Counted from the stretch's first letter, positions 30,481-42,869 are shown. The stretch is DNA of 64,000 bases from Odontocerum albicorne (GCA_949825065.1 OX463848.1:29269549-29333548); one strand, 5' to 3'. The notes: generated by a model from the sequence alone, not told the origin. A program made the numbers and translations.

Positions 30481-31479
30481 CAAACAAACATACATATTTA
30501 CATGTAAAATACAAGAACATATATCAGAGTTTACATGACAAGTTATAGCAGATTCACATATACAAACGTATCCAAATATAGCAAACATATACAATGATTA
30601 TACAAATAGAATGAATTATGAATATTTTCATCACTTGGTGAATTACAACATATAAGTTTAATAATACAGATCCACACACAATGTCCTTTTCATCATATCA
30701 CATACACACACACACACACGGGTGACGGCACACGTCCGATACACTCGTAATCGATAATAATCATCCATTCATTCTATTGATCGAAACTTTGATCTGTAAT
30801 CACCAGGACTGCCTCTCTAGAGATGTGAACTCCCAGCTTCAGACATCGTTCCATCTTTTTGTGAGACCTTCCATGGACAACTGCAAGCAGGTATTCAATG
30901 CAATGCAACATTGGGAATTCTCGTATTATCCATAATTTTCACACAGATTCACCAATGTCTACTACTGTTTCTATCTCATCTAACAATTACTTCTACTTCA
31001 CATATTGCTTGCATACAGGAGTTCGGGAACTCTATATCGCGTTAACCGCGTAGCATTCTCCTGCTTGTCTTAAAGATTGGCGGCAGTACTCCTCGGTTGT
31101 GTTACAGGTGTTTTTACTTTGCAAGGTACAAAAAAATTATATTTTTTTGTACACTAATTCGTTTACCCATTAATTCATCAAAAAACGCTGCAATGTACCT
31201 TATGACAATAAAAATAATAATTAAATAGTTGAGAGTACTCGTACCTACATATTACAAAAAAAATTAATACAAAAAAACATTTTAAAACAATTACAATAAA
31301 AAATAAGTGCAACGAAAAGATAACAACAACAAAAATCAGACAAAACACGAGTATACAAGTAAGTACACACGTCACACCCTTAAAAATCAGACAAAACACG
31401 AGTATAAAAGTAAGTACACACGTCACACCCTAAAATTTTTTTTTTTAAATGTTCATTTATTTAACACTTCATGGCTAAA
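30481..31479. other. AT-rich spacer with a CA microsatellite and a 51-bp tandem pair
   Basis: A (CA)n run lies at about 30702-30719. AAAATCAGACAAAACACGAG begins two consecutive 51-bp units at 31331-31381 and 31382-31432, which differ by about two bases. No coding match was found. Confidence 0.6.
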
Positions 31480-33032
31480 CAATTAAGCATGAATATCGCC
31501 AGGTACCAATCTCTTCCGATCAACCAGACAAAAGTAAACAAAGTCGAAAAAAATATTCAAATAATTATTTACCTGTACAAATTCCCAAACACTACACATA
31601 AAACATATAAGTAAGGTATCGTCAATCAAAGGGAATAGGTACGGATTGTGGAGAGGAAAGGAAAATCGGGAATGAAACAAATAATAGCAATAACGTGTTG
31701 AAAAGGTTAATTTTGTTATCTATATTAAGAGTTCTTTCAGTCGCTTTTTAAAACATGTCAGTGGTGGAGCGAGTCTTACATTCGTTCGTAACTGGTTCCA
31801 GAGTCTCACTGCATGGAAAGTAAAGGACGATGTAAAAAAAGAAAAGCGGTGAACTGAGAAAACCAATAAACAATATCTGCTTGGTCATAACGCAACTCCA
31901 TGATACGAAAGAGTTTGAATATTCTCAGCAAGGTAAAAAGGGGTGACGGGACAATTAAAGATGTATACAATAGTGATAATATGCGAATTTTGTGCGTATA
32001 TCTCATGTTCAACCAATTCAGTTTCGTCTGGTATGACATGATGTCATCATACTTTTTCAGGTTAAAAATAAATTTCTAAGAAACGATTTAAGGACGCTGC
32101 AATATTTTAGCTACTTTCAAATAGCAGATATCTGCATAGTCCAAAATCAGAATGAACAGTGATTGCTCGAGTAAAATTTGGAATTTTGTAGGCAGGAATA
32201 TTTGCAACAGTTTAAGGGAATGATGGCTGAATATCTTTCGACTTGCCTCATTTATTTGATCTTGCCATGAAAGAGTGTTATCTACTTACACTCATAGGTT
32301 TTCAACTGTTTTATTTAATGGTATGATAGAGTCATCGGGTAACTTTGAAGGTAGTAAATCAGCGTTGCCTTTGCTGAGAAACTGAGGACAACCAATTAGG
32401 ATTGCTTGAGACTTCGTAGGATTAATTAATAAGCCATGCTCCTTAGACCATTCTGAGGTCGATTGAAGGTCCTCATTTAAATCATTTAACGTCATGTGAA
32501 AGCAATTGGGATCGAAATAAATATATATCTGCACATAATTCGCATATAAATGATAATAACACTTAAGCAATTGTATGTTTGGGTTGATGAATAAAGAAAA
32601 GAGAAGTAGGGAGAGAATTTCACCTTGAAGCACGCCTCCAGAGAGACCAGTCCATTCAGATATACGCTCCTGGTATTTGCAGGATTGTTGCCTTCCTTTT
32701 AAATAAGTGGAAAACCTTACAATAACCGATTCAGAGAATCGTAAGGAACCCAAACGTGCCAGGCGCAAATCAAAATCTACAATAATATCTAATAGACATA
32801 ACAATGTCAACTGTTTAAAACTTATTCCACGTCTTGCATCATCAGTGCGGTTATAATGTTATGTCCTGGACACAATCCTGATTGCAAGGGGTTAAACAGT
32901 TCAAATTAATTTAGGTGGAAGTCAATTAGCACATATGTACTTTTTTTGATAATTTTTATTAATGTAGGCAAGATAGATAATCACCGGAAGTCTTTATATG
33001 ATGTGAATGCGCCAATTTTTGGTATCGAAATA

Positions 33033-34020
33033 TTAGGTGTTAACATAAGTTGTGTCCGTTTTTTTCCAAATTTTAAAATGAGCACCAAAAGTATAACAAA
33101 ATTGTAAAGGTTATACGTCATTCGAAAGAAAATTTTCTGCTCTGCAAGATATTGTGTTTGCTTTTACGTTACATATATTATTTTATTTGATTACAAGCCT
33201 TCAAAATGGAATGTCAAGTAGACGAAAGTGAGCATTTTCGACACCTCCTTCTGTTCGTGTTCAATAGAGGGAATAAAGCTGCCAAAGCTGCTCGCGATTT
33301 TTGCGAAGTGTACGGTGAAGATGCTATGAATGAAAGGACAGCTCGTCGATCAAAAAATGAAAGGACAGTTCATCACCAGTATTGATGCTATACAGGAACC
33401 ATTGCTTGTGGCCATGTGTAGCTCGATGACGCGCGAGTAAACCAGTAGAAATTGTCGAACGTTGATTTTTGTTGTTTTCACTCAAAACATGTGGAACCCG
33501 AGCGCCAAACTTCTGGACTTTTCCCATTGATTTAAGATGGCAGTATATAGTCATGTGACTACAATTCATCTGCTCAGCCAATTCTACTGTGGTTTGAAGG
33601 GGATCTTCATGAATAATATGGTTTAAGCTGTCCTCATCGAAGTCCACTGGTCGTCCGGAACGCTCCATGTCTTTCAGGTCGAAATTACCGTCTTTGAAAC
33701 GCAAAAACCATCAACGAACTACCCTTTCATTCATAGCATCTTCACCGTACACTTCGCATATATCGCGAGCAGCTTTCGCAGCTTTATTCCCTCGATTGAA
33801 CGCGAACAGAGGAGGTGAATCCTCACTTTCGTCTACTTGACATTCCATTTTGAAAGCTTGTAATCAAATAAAATAATATATGCAACGTAAAAGCAAACAC
33901 CATATCTCATAGAGCAGAAAATTTTCTTTTGAATGCTGTATAACATTTACCATTTTGTTTTACTTTTGGTGCTCATTTTTAAAAAGCAAAAAAACGGACA
34001 CAACTTATGTTAACACCCAA
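33033..34020. mobile_element. Inverted-dimer mariner: two 5' ends facing outward, TA duplication
   Basis: Both ends are the same 5' end, TTRGGTGTTAACATAAGTTG and onward, flanked by TA at 33031-33032 and 34021-34022. Left arm 33033-33350 and right arm 33703-34020 are about 318 bp each and nearly identical in inverted orientation. Each carries the start of a mariner transposase (MECQVDESE on opposite strands). Only the right arm continues inward into the paired DNA-binding region. There is no 3' end of a mariner anywhere in it. Confidence 0.9.
33324..33860 (-). pseudogene. Mariner transposase N-terminal half (right arm of the dimer)
   Basis: From about 33850 the minus strand reads MECQVDESE, NRGNKAAKAARDICEVYGED, FLRFKDGNFDLKDMERSGRP, TTVELAEQMNCSHMTIYCHL and KFGARVPHVLSENNKNQR, then stops soon after LLARHRATHGHKQWFLY. 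It has both helix-turn-helix regions but no catalytic domain. A stop interrupts the frame near 33705-33715. Confidence 0.82.
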
Positions 34021-34689
34021 TAATAAGGCGCCTTCTTCAACAAATTGCAAAAGCTGGTAGTAGACAAAGAAAAAAATGTTATTTGTATTAAAGTAGGGAG
34101 AAAGCGTCAATATTAAAGTTGATTCATTTAATCGAAATAATATCGTCACCCATCGCTCTGATGGCTTTAGTCAGTAGAATACAACGAACCTCATCGATAT
34201 CAACTTCGGAAAAGTGAAGCTCAGCAACATTGAGTCGAGGCATTACAATTTTTTTTGGGATAGTGTTACAAAATGTGTATTATTAACATCTTATGTGATG
34301 TTACTTGAGTTGTTAGAAAATTTAACACCCATGTCATTGTGGAGTTTCCATCTTTTTGTAGGTTGACAATTTTGAAGGGTGGTAAAAAAGTATTTTCTTT
34401 TTGCGTTAGCTGTGTACATTTATTGCGAAGTCGTCGGAAAATCTCTCATAGTTGATCATTGGGATTAGCCTTGAAGTTTTTCTTCACTCTATCACGTCTT
34501 GCCATGATTTTTTTAATGTCATCAGTCAGCCAATGGAGCAGGTCTATGCTTTAAGTTAGTAAACTTTAGTGAAGTGTATTTGTCATAAGGCTCCAGCAAC
34601 AACGTGTTGAAAAGGTTAATTTTGTTATCTATATTATCCAATAATTCACAGTCACCAACATAATTAGTCAGCACGCACTAAACCGGGCA

Positions 34690-35400
34690 TCACTCTTCAC
34701 ATCAATGTGAAAGGATACTACCAAAAGATTAAATAACAAATATAATGGACGGGATAAAAATGGACGGGACAAAATATAATGGACGGGATAAAAATCATTA
34801 TACAAGTTACAATCCTCATGAGAAATATGATAGGGTGTTTCAAGTCTTCTAAGAGTTAAACTTTTATTAAAATATCAACAGGATGAACTTGCCTTGAAGC
34901 ACTCATTATCGATAATAATAAGTGGCATGCCATTTACATACCAATTTCAACTTAAAAAAAACAGGTTTTTTTAAAACACGATAAGTTTATTTCTAGCAGA
35001 TAGCCGAAATTGACTTTGGATGAAACGCAAAAAAAATACATGCATAATAAAAATATAAACATTTCTCTTTTTTTTAACAATATTTAATGAAATAAAGCTA
35101 TCAATATATCTTTATTACTTTTTAAGTATTCGTTGAGGGAAATTATGCTTTAAACTTGAACCAATGATTTATAACTCATTAAAATGCTAATAAGAAGGTC
35201 ATCTGAGAGCTTTGTTTTTTTTTTGTGTATTTCAATTGTGTGGACAAATAATATAGCACGGAATAAGCCCTCTCACATCCCCGCCCTATGGAGTCCATTC
35301 GGAATAATAAATTTATTCGATGTTGATCAGATCGATTTCAGAATTCTACCCCTCTCTAAAGCAACATCTGTCAGACGCAGATTAAAAAATAGAATAATTT
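34690..35400. other. AT-rich DNA, no firm feature
   Basis: A short TAATGGACGGGATAAAAAT motif is repeated imperfectly at about 34742-34800. The open frame 35184-35417 is not recognised. Confidence 0.4.
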
Positions 35401-35401
35401 T

Positions 35402-35474
35402 AATTTGCAATAACTAAATGACTTATAGTACATACCACTTAGAGTGTATGTAAGTCATTTAGTTATTGCGAATT
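35402..35474. repeat. 26-bp hairpin
   Basis: Arms 35402-35427 and 35449-35474 are complementary at 24 of 26 positions (core CAATAACTAAATGACTTA). It may be the terminal region of a small foldback element. No target duplication was identified. Confidence 0.75.
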
Positions 35475-35559
35475 AGAGTGTATATTGACAGGTATGTACC
35501 ACTCCAGAAACAGTTGCACTAGTGCTACAAAGAAAGTGAAAAGAAATACCAAAAATCAA

Positions 35560-36200
35560 AAGAAATACCAGCAAGGCGCATGCTTGACAAAACCCAAGTG
35601 CTTCGAATTCTGTACGATCATCATAGCATTAATAAGATAAGCCTAAGATGGTTGTCAAAACTCTTGAGTGCTGTCCAAAGGCAACGACGCGACGTGTTGA
35701 ATGTAGCTATTAATTTTTTAATGCTCTGCGATTGGGATTGTCAAGAAATTCTAATAATTCACTTCAAAGAGAGGAATATTATGATTGCGTATAAATATTA
35801 TAATCATTATTATACAAATTAAAGGATGACATAAAAACAAAACGCCGAGGAAAGCTGTCACGAGGCTTGAAATTACTACACAATTTGCCAGTAAACACTT
35901 ATGTTACTGCAAAGGCTGGCATTCAATACAATGCTTTCCCATAATATATGTAGAACCACCCACCCTATAGTCCCGACTTAGCCCCTAGGAATTTTTTAAC
36001 AATCAAAACTTAAATCCGATTTGCCTGCAAAATAAAATAAAAATTACGAAGATGTTATCTTCGCAGTATTACATTTCAAAGGTTTTAAAAAATGTATACT
36101 ATACATCGTTAAAGTTGTATTGAACAACATTGAAAAAAAATGGTCTCATTATATCACCTTTTTTATATCCTTGGGCTGAAACCTTTTGGGCTTTACTGTG
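35560..36200 (+). pseudogene. Mariner-type transposase remnant
   Basis: Translation gives INKISLRWLSKLLSAVQRQR, then IKTKRRGKLSRG, HPPYSPDLAPRNF and weak C-terminal similarity. The second catalytic region (HDNA) is mutated and the third Asp is replaced by Asn (SPDLAPRN). Stops and indels are frequent. Confidence 0.6.
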
Positions 36201-36580
36201 TAGCTATTACCAAACATAGGAATTCGAGGCTGTCTTTTGATTTAACTTTAAATCCATCAGACACAGAATAGCTGGTCACTTTGTCCTTAGTGCTTACTTT
36301 GATACAAGGCTATTTCTCGTGATCGAGTTTGATTGTCTGCCATATTGTGGATGGAAGACCCCTATAGGTAAATTGGTTTATTGCGTCCAATCTGTGACTC
36401 TTCAGCAAGCTCATAGTTTTGAAAGATGAAAATCAAAGTAAAAAAGATAACCCACTGGTTTAAAGAATTGAAGAGACTGGTTCTGCACTAAAACCTCGAC
36501 CCCAAGTTCGTACGCGGACTTGTCGAACAAAATAAAGTATAGAATAAGTCAATTATACTTAAGAAATTGTAGCACGGTAC

Positions 36581-36711
36581 CTGTGAGAGTTCACAAATTT
36601 GCCCCAATACAACCTTGTAACGACGTTCAGTAATTTTAATTATTTTATCAACTTTACTATAAGCCTCAATTCTAATAAATAGCAAGTTATTTAGGTAAAT
36701 ACATTACATAA
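36581..36711 (-). mobile_element. MITE family B, copy 2, one terminal repeat missing
   Basis: Reverse orientation relative to 12100-12314. CACAAATTTGCCCCAATACA and the internal AATTTTAATTATTTTATCAA block match closely, but the homology stops at CATTACATAA, so the second inverted repeat is lost. Confidence 0.82.
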
Positions 36712-37079
36712 AACTAACAATAATGACAACTTAATACATCTTGTTACAAATTAGCAAAAATATGGTAGTTTGTTAAAATCAAATAATATTTGGTGACGTT
36801 TGTCAAAAGTCACTACGTTAGTTTGCATTGGCTAGGGATGGGGTATTCGATAATTGGATTTTCGATTTTTTTTATACATAAAATTAAATGTTCATAATTA
36901 GTATTCATTTATAGTGGATTTTCGCCTATTTAAAGATAGATACAAATCATACAATACATTAGAAAGTCAGTATAATGATAATTAGGAATTAAAACGTCAG
37001 TTTAGAGGAAAACATTTGTTCGGTTTATAAAAGAACTATTCGATTTGTAAAAAAAAAACGATTTTACCCCATCCCTTTG

Positions 37080-37870
37080 AGACATGAGGTTTCAAACGTC
37101 ACAGGAACCATCCCAAATTTTCCCAAGTGTAGTCTGTTCGCCCCAAGCCAACGCTATCACCCTCAAACGTTCGTTATCATTAACGATGTCGCGTACGATC
37201 TTGCAGAAAATTTTATCGCTTGACTTAAAATTCTATCCCTATGGAATTCAACTTATACAGGATTCAAATGAAACAGACTTTGTTACAAAGTTGGATTTCA
37301 CAACTAAAATGTTTGTACAGTTCCCCGGGTTTACAAAATACTATTTTCAGACGAAGCACATTTCCATATGAATGACTTCATCAATAAGCAAAATTCCCTC
37401 TATTGTAGCAATGAAAATCCAAGACTGAAACACCAGAAACTACTTCATTGTGCACAAATAACAGTTTGAGTAGCCATGTAATTTATTTGAGGATGCTCGA
37501 GGTCAAGCAATAACAGTTAATTCTGAGCGTTACATTCAAATACTGAGAAAGTTTTTTACTGTGAAATTGCAAGAATTTCCGGGGTACAATTTTATAGGAT
37601 GAGGTTTGAACAGGGCACACTCCAATAACAGTTTGAAAGTGGTGCAAGAGATTTTCCCCGGAAAACTGATTTCGCGAAGAGGTGACATTGTGTGGCAACC
37701 ACGAAGTCTTTATTCGTCTTTAGTCGACATTTTTTTATGAGGATACCTAAACTGTCGAATATGCGCAAATAATTCAATGACTACGCTGCAATTTAAACAA
37801 TACACTCGACAAGAGATCGAAGTGATACCTCGGAAAACATGTAGGAGCATGCTTCAAATTTTTTGGCCTG
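37080..37870 (+). pseudogene. Tc1/mariner-superfamily transposase remnant (DUF4817-type)
   Basis: Reading across stops: LKFYPYGIQLIQDSNETDF, FPGFTKYYFQTKHI, QAITVNSERYIQILRKFFTV, LQEFPGYNF, ISRRGDIVWQPRS and a C-terminal segment. This matches the DDE region of insect elements whose helix-turn-helix is annotated DUF4817. The final Asp-bearing motif (PRSPDL in intact relatives) is degraded to PRSLYS. It may be the same broad family as 13543-14088. Confidence 0.65.
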
Positions 37871-38261
37871 ATTAGACGAATACTGTCGACACGATGATGG
37901 TCATCTCGATATTACTTAAAAAAATAAATGCCAAATATTTTGTTTCATGTTTGCAGTAATTAAAGTTATTAAAAACAAACCATTGTTTTATTATATTTTT
38001 TTCTAAAGGGAACTTTATTCTGGACCAGCGTGTATTTACCAAATCATTGGCACAGGATTTCTGCATCGGATGTGCAGACAGAAGTTAAAATAGTTTTCCC
38101 TGAATTTACACGGTCTGTATTTTACGCGAATTCTCTTAAACGCCACTTATTCTCATCGAAATTTTAAACAATGAAAAGTGACATCTATGGCGTAATACTT
38201 TGGCTTCTGGATCGATATTTAAGTTTTTGATACTATCAACATCGTATAATCTTTGTTTCTG

Positions 38262-38345
38262 GACTCTGGTTGGTTGGAAGAGATTGCCGCCTGGCAATAC
38301 GCCCGCCAGAATGTATTGCAATAAAAGTGTTAAATAAATAAATAT
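38262..38345 (+). mobile_element. CR1-like LINE 3' tail fragment
   Basis: GGTTGGAAGAGATTGCCGCC, then TGGCAATACGCCCGCCAG and an AATAAA-rich end. The GCCGCCTGG variant matches the LINE at 22083-22165 rather than the SINE consensus. Confidence 0.7.
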
Positions 38346-39002
38346 TGTATTGACTGTCAAAATAATGTGAACACGGAAGGTTTATACGTTATGTATTATC
38401 GAAATTCACGCCATATTTGTATCGTCACTGAATGGTGTTATTGTAAAGCGAAAATATTTGTACGATAGGCGAGGATTTTTTATATTGTATGAGATATTTT
38501 TTACGCCGAGAGGGCTCGTCGTCATTCTACAGAAAGAAGTAAATTCTCCGTAATGGGAGAAAAGTACGAACCTGACAATAAGAATTATATTTCTATGCCA
38601 TAATTTGTTATTAAAAAGTCTCGAACTTTTTTTATTATATTGTGCTGCGTTTGCTGTGCGTTATGTACATATCATAGATGCATAATAATAGACTCCATCA
38701 TACTCGTACGTGCAAAAATATATTAAAGCTTTTTCAACAAAGTAAAACTAGGATATCTGGCAGTATGTAAAATATCACCTATTTGTCATACATTCAACAG
38801 CTGCATTTACGCGGTTTTCATTCACATGTTGTTTTTTTTTTCGCGAAACAATTTTCAGTGTATCATATACAAAAAGATTACTGTAAGTCGTACGATGCTA
38901 CAAGGCAGAGAGTTTATTTAGAAAAATCTCGTTTGTTCTTAAATAATTATTTTTAACCAGAGAGTTAGTTAGCCATCTCTAAAAGCTTAATACAAGCATA
39001 TA
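38346..39002. other. AT-rich DNA, nothing recognised
   Basis: No coding similarity or structured repeat was seen on either strand. Confidence 0.4.
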
Positions 39003-39140
39003 TATCATCACGCTGTATCCCTTGCGAGGTAGGCAGAGAGAACAGATCTCCAAACTGGTCATGTCATGCACACTATTTTCTCTTCCTCCACATTCATATA
39101 TCTCGTCATACACAATTTTCATACTTCTCGCTTAACCATT
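39003..39140 (-). mobile_element. RTE-like LINE 3' end fragment
   Basis: CCTTGCGAGGTAGGCAGAGA and CTCGTCATACACAATTTTCA match the reversed 3' ends at 22540 and 23815. Confidence 0.5.
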
Positions 39141-39699
39141 AACATATTATGTGGAATAGTAAACGATTGAAGTCTTCGTCGTTTTCAACGCAAAGCTGTC
39201 CAAACAATCTGTCATTGAGTGTATGATTTCCGATTGTGTTAACTGCAGTAAGCGATGCAGATGATCGATAAGATTTTTGCAACTAAATATTGTCGATGAA
39301 TTACACAGTGCATAGCGAATACATAAATTTGACACCGACTTTTTCAAAAATGAAATAAACCCGTGATAACGCCCTACTATCGCTGGAGCACCGTCGCGTC
39401 AGTAGCAACTGGAGTGATATTATTCAGAGGAATTTCCTTTTCTTTAAAAAAAACACTTCCAATAGATAAAACATCGATTCTCTTTTAGTATCAGTTATCA
39501 ATAAGTAGTAAATAATAATGCATGGCAATTTCATTATTCTTTTACGAATCGATCATATGCTAAAAGCAAAACTTCATTCCCTGGTAAAGAAGACTCATTG
39601 AGCTGTAAAGAGAACTAAGTTGTTTTTAAAAATATCACAAATTGAGACTTCCGCATCCTGGGCCATATTACCAATTCGTCGTTGCGCTTATGAGGTGTA

Positions 39700-39742
39700 T
39701 AGCCGCGCTGGACTCCGTGTGGAAGATCGCCTGTTCGAACCC
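39700..39742 (+). promoter_or_regulatory. tRNA-like RNA polymerase III boxes, possible second SINE type
   Basis: TAGCCGCGCTGG at 39700-39711 resembles an A-box and TGTTCGAACCC at 39732-39742 a B-box. The flanks do not match the common SINE family of the window, and I could not fold a full cloverleaf, so a true tRNA gene is unlikely. Confidence 0.35.
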
Positions 39743-39744
39743 CG

Positions 39745-40550
39745 CGCTATGCTACAATACTTACTCTCTTCGAACGAAATAGGTATTTTTTCCGCCTAGT
39801 ATTCGGAGGTATAAGGATACCTATGACTTCGATAAAATATATTCTTTAAAACAATGGAGAAATAAACATGTTCGTATGCTCCAATCGTCTCACGTCAGGT
39901 GTGCTATTGGAGCCAGTACACCGGTCGGTGAGTTTGCTGCCGTGTAACAGCTCACTCACTTAAAAGAGGAGAAAAATTAAGAAGAAAGAAACAAAAACTC
40001 CACGGCACAGCTTCGCTTTCCAACTGAATTAACGTTGAAATGGCGAGGGAATCCTCGACTACGAGATCCAGCAATGACGACGTTGCGCAGTATTATTGCT
40101 CAAAGGAATTTTCTTGATTATTATAAATGCTTGGTAGACGCTCTTGTGCAATAGAACACGCAGGATTTACGGTCAGTTCTGGTAGGATAATTTGTTCTCT
40201 AATAGTATGTGGTTTTTCCGATATAACGATAAGTAATGAAATATTGAAAGAGATGCGTAACCCATTCTTGTTTGGATGCGACTGAAAACACAACCTGTTA
40301 ACCTTGGTCGTTTCAAAAATTGATATTTGAGTGCTTAAAAATAAGATAATTTTTTATCTTTTTTAACAGTATGAACCTTTTTTCAAGTGATTTTCTAATT
40401 TTGAAGATTTTATAGATTTATTGAAAAATCAGGCAAATCCTTTTATATATTTATTGAAATCAGGCACATTGGTAATGTTTTGTTTGAGGACGACTGAATA
40501 ATAACTACTCTGCTCAGATTTCGGAAACAGTCTAATACGAGTATTGGCTT
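39745..40550. other. AT-rich DNA, nothing firm
   Basis: Sequence downstream of the tRNA-like boxes up to about 39980 could be a SINE body, but no second copy is present in the window to test this. The rest is featureless. Confidence 0.35.
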
Positions 40551-40554
40551 ACAC

Positions 40555-41680
40555 TGTTGATGATTGTCCTCGGAGTGTCGGTCCGATTTAAGGACACTTA
40601 ACTCTTCATCGGACAATTGAAGCGGACGTGAGATTTTTAGTGGAGATTTGGCTGGGATTTTGAGAATAAAAAAATATGGTCATGGGGAAAGAATAGAAGT
40701 TTACATATATTAATGTTATATATACATTTGTTACATATTAATGTACCAATATTTTTATATGCCACACACGATCATATGTACGTAGAGAAGAAAGGATAGA
40801 GATAAATAAATACTAAGAATATGGGGGATAACAGTGTGACTTTATAAAATATATATTTTTTAAATAGATAAATACAGGAGACAAATAAATAAATACTTAT
40901 ATGTGCATATGTGCGCTTCGCACAATTCTGCGCCTACCGTTGCAGATCAGGGAACGCCAAATGGTTTGTAAAATTTGTTTAGGCCTGGGGGGAACAAGAT
41001 TAGTGTTGGCGTCGTAGTTTGAGAGTGAGCTTATCAGAGGGTTGGAGTGAACCGTAAAACCTCTCGGCCAAAGAGACCGCTAATTGCTGAATGGTAGAGA
41101 GACCCGTGTATTCGTGAAGCAATTTGTTGCTGACCAAGTACGGCACATCCATTATGGTGCGCATTGCTTTATTTTGCAGAACCTGGAGCTTGCGCATGTG
41201 GATCTCGGTTGCGTGGCTCCAGACCGGAATGACGTATGTTATCTGAGGGTGGTCTTGTCTCAACTTCAACTTGTTACGAGGCGATATCGCACTGGGTCTG
41301 CCCAAGAGTTAATAGAGGGCATTCAGAGAACCTTACGGCTTCCCGATGATGTTGGTGACGGGTTTTCCTCCAGGATAGTCATGCTTCGAGGGTGACGCTT
41401 AGATACCTCGTATATTTCCCCTCGTCGCACCACAAAACGCTCTGGCCGAGAAATTTGAGGGGCCGGATGATGAGATCCAGGGGTCGGGTGACGTCTTCTG
41501 GAGAAAAAGACTGCTGCACTATTAAAAGGATTTATTTTCACTTTGAATGAATTCTTGTATGTGAGAGTGCGAATCGAGTGCGTACTTGGAGGTTGAAAGA
41601 AATGCCGTGTCATCCGCGTATTACGTGGGGATAGGTTGGCTGGCTGAAAGAGAAGGCATGTCGCTGGTGTATATATAATA
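40555..41680 (-). pseudogene. Jockey-type LINE, 5'-truncated decayed copy
   Basis: 41305-41000 encodes LKLRQDHPQITYVIPVWSHA, VLQNKAMRTIMDVPYLVSNK and LAERFYGSL, aligning with the C-terminus of ORF2 at 25174-27981. 41613-41323 gives more of the same gene in other frames. The 3' UTR (about 40555-40960) shares GTCGGTCCGAT and CTTCATCGGA with 24775-24825. It belongs to a related but clearly older lineage. Confidence 0.75.
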
Positions 41681-41689
41681 TAATAGAGT

Positions 41690-42865
41690 GTGGGAGACAG
41701 GAGAGTTAATTTCGGGAAGAGTTATTGGTGGTTTGAGACTGCTCATGTGTTTATAGTATTCTACAGTAATATACACGCTTGTTAAGCCTCCCTTGTAAAG
41801 ACCTGTCGTCTAGTTCTTTTTAGATTGATTGTTTGTAACTTGTATTTTACAGTATACATTTTCTTGATAAATAAAGCGACCGCTAGACCAGCATTTACGA
41901 ACGGATGATAGGTATGATTCTTACGATGATGCATGCCTATAAATGTGTGTTTAATCACATGGATAAGTGTTATCTTAAAAAATCGTTTAGGAGACCAAGA
42001 TTTTAGGAATTTTTTTTATTGCTTATTTGCTCTTCACGCCCCTACTGATTCTGACTAAGTCCATTAACCCCCCTCCCCCATTCCTACAGAGAGATTTAGA
42101 ATATGCGGGAGGATGTGCGTAGATTATATGCAAATACTACGTCATTTTAAGTAAAACATTTATGCATCTACTGTGGGTATTGGAATAAATTAAATTTAAG
42201 GTAAAAGCTTTATTTATTTTTTGTAATATTTTCAATTTTAAATATATGAATTATTTGTCCGTATTTAAAAATAATACTGATTACATCAACGTTATGAAAG
42301 AACTCATGAAAAAAAACCCCGTTACCTTACTTAGAGACATGACATCCTGTTGGGCGTATACTCCTTCATATATGTATATAGGAGTTCACGGTCATTACTC
42401 AAGAAGAAGAAGACATCCTGTAGCTAGAACAGGGACAAAAAAATAAAGCAATGAAATATAAAAACCTACGCAGTGATATTATCTTTGACCATATTATCAC
42501 TTGACCTTGTTCACAATCTTCCTTGCGACGATTTCCCTACGATGAACCAACGATTAATGGCATATCACCTATTTGACTTCACAACTCTACCAACATCACT
42601 TCGTCCTCCTCTAGATTTTTTTCGTGATACCTAAAACTCTATCCAATCTATCGACTTTTATAACCTTTATGGATTATTTAAAATTGAAAAATGTTTGAAT
42701 ATCCTTCCAATTGCATACCACCGCCAATTCCATTACGTTTTCACAGAAGAATTAAAAGAAAGTAATTTTTTTGAAGACATTGGATTAAAGTATGGAATAT
42801 AAAGGCATTGATGAACTTCGAAGCGAATGACTGACTTGAGCGCAGACCCAAATTTGTTACAAATG
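41690..42865. other. AT-rich DNA with a small dispersed repeat
   Basis: TATACTCCTTCATATATG at about 42358 is the reverse of a motif near 13228. A GAAGAAGAAG run lies at about 42401. No coding match was seen. Confidence 0.4.
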
Positions 42866-42869
42866 AGTT

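Larger units (their letters stand above)
31480..34680 (-). pseudogene. CR1-like LINE, long decayed copy, split by a mariner dimer
   Basis: Read right to left. 34640-34090 encodes DDIKKIMARRDRVKKNFKAN, then LREIFRRLRNKCTQL, the linker of CR1-group ORF2. After the mariner (33033-34020), 33020-32830 has IPKIGAFTSYKDFR and LQSGLCPGHN. 32810-32292 has the palm with SEWTGLSGGVLQGEILSLLL and LLINPTKSQAILIG. The catalytic YADD is changed to YANY. 32039-31806 and 31690-31483 give the C-terminus and the 3' tail shared with the SINEs. Frames are broken many times. Confidence 0.8.

Noticed and set aside
30051..30548. 165-codon plus-strand frame in the G+C-rich block
   Set aside because: Lies opposite the presumed 5' region of the Jockey element; no domain and the second half is arginine/proline-rich chance translation.
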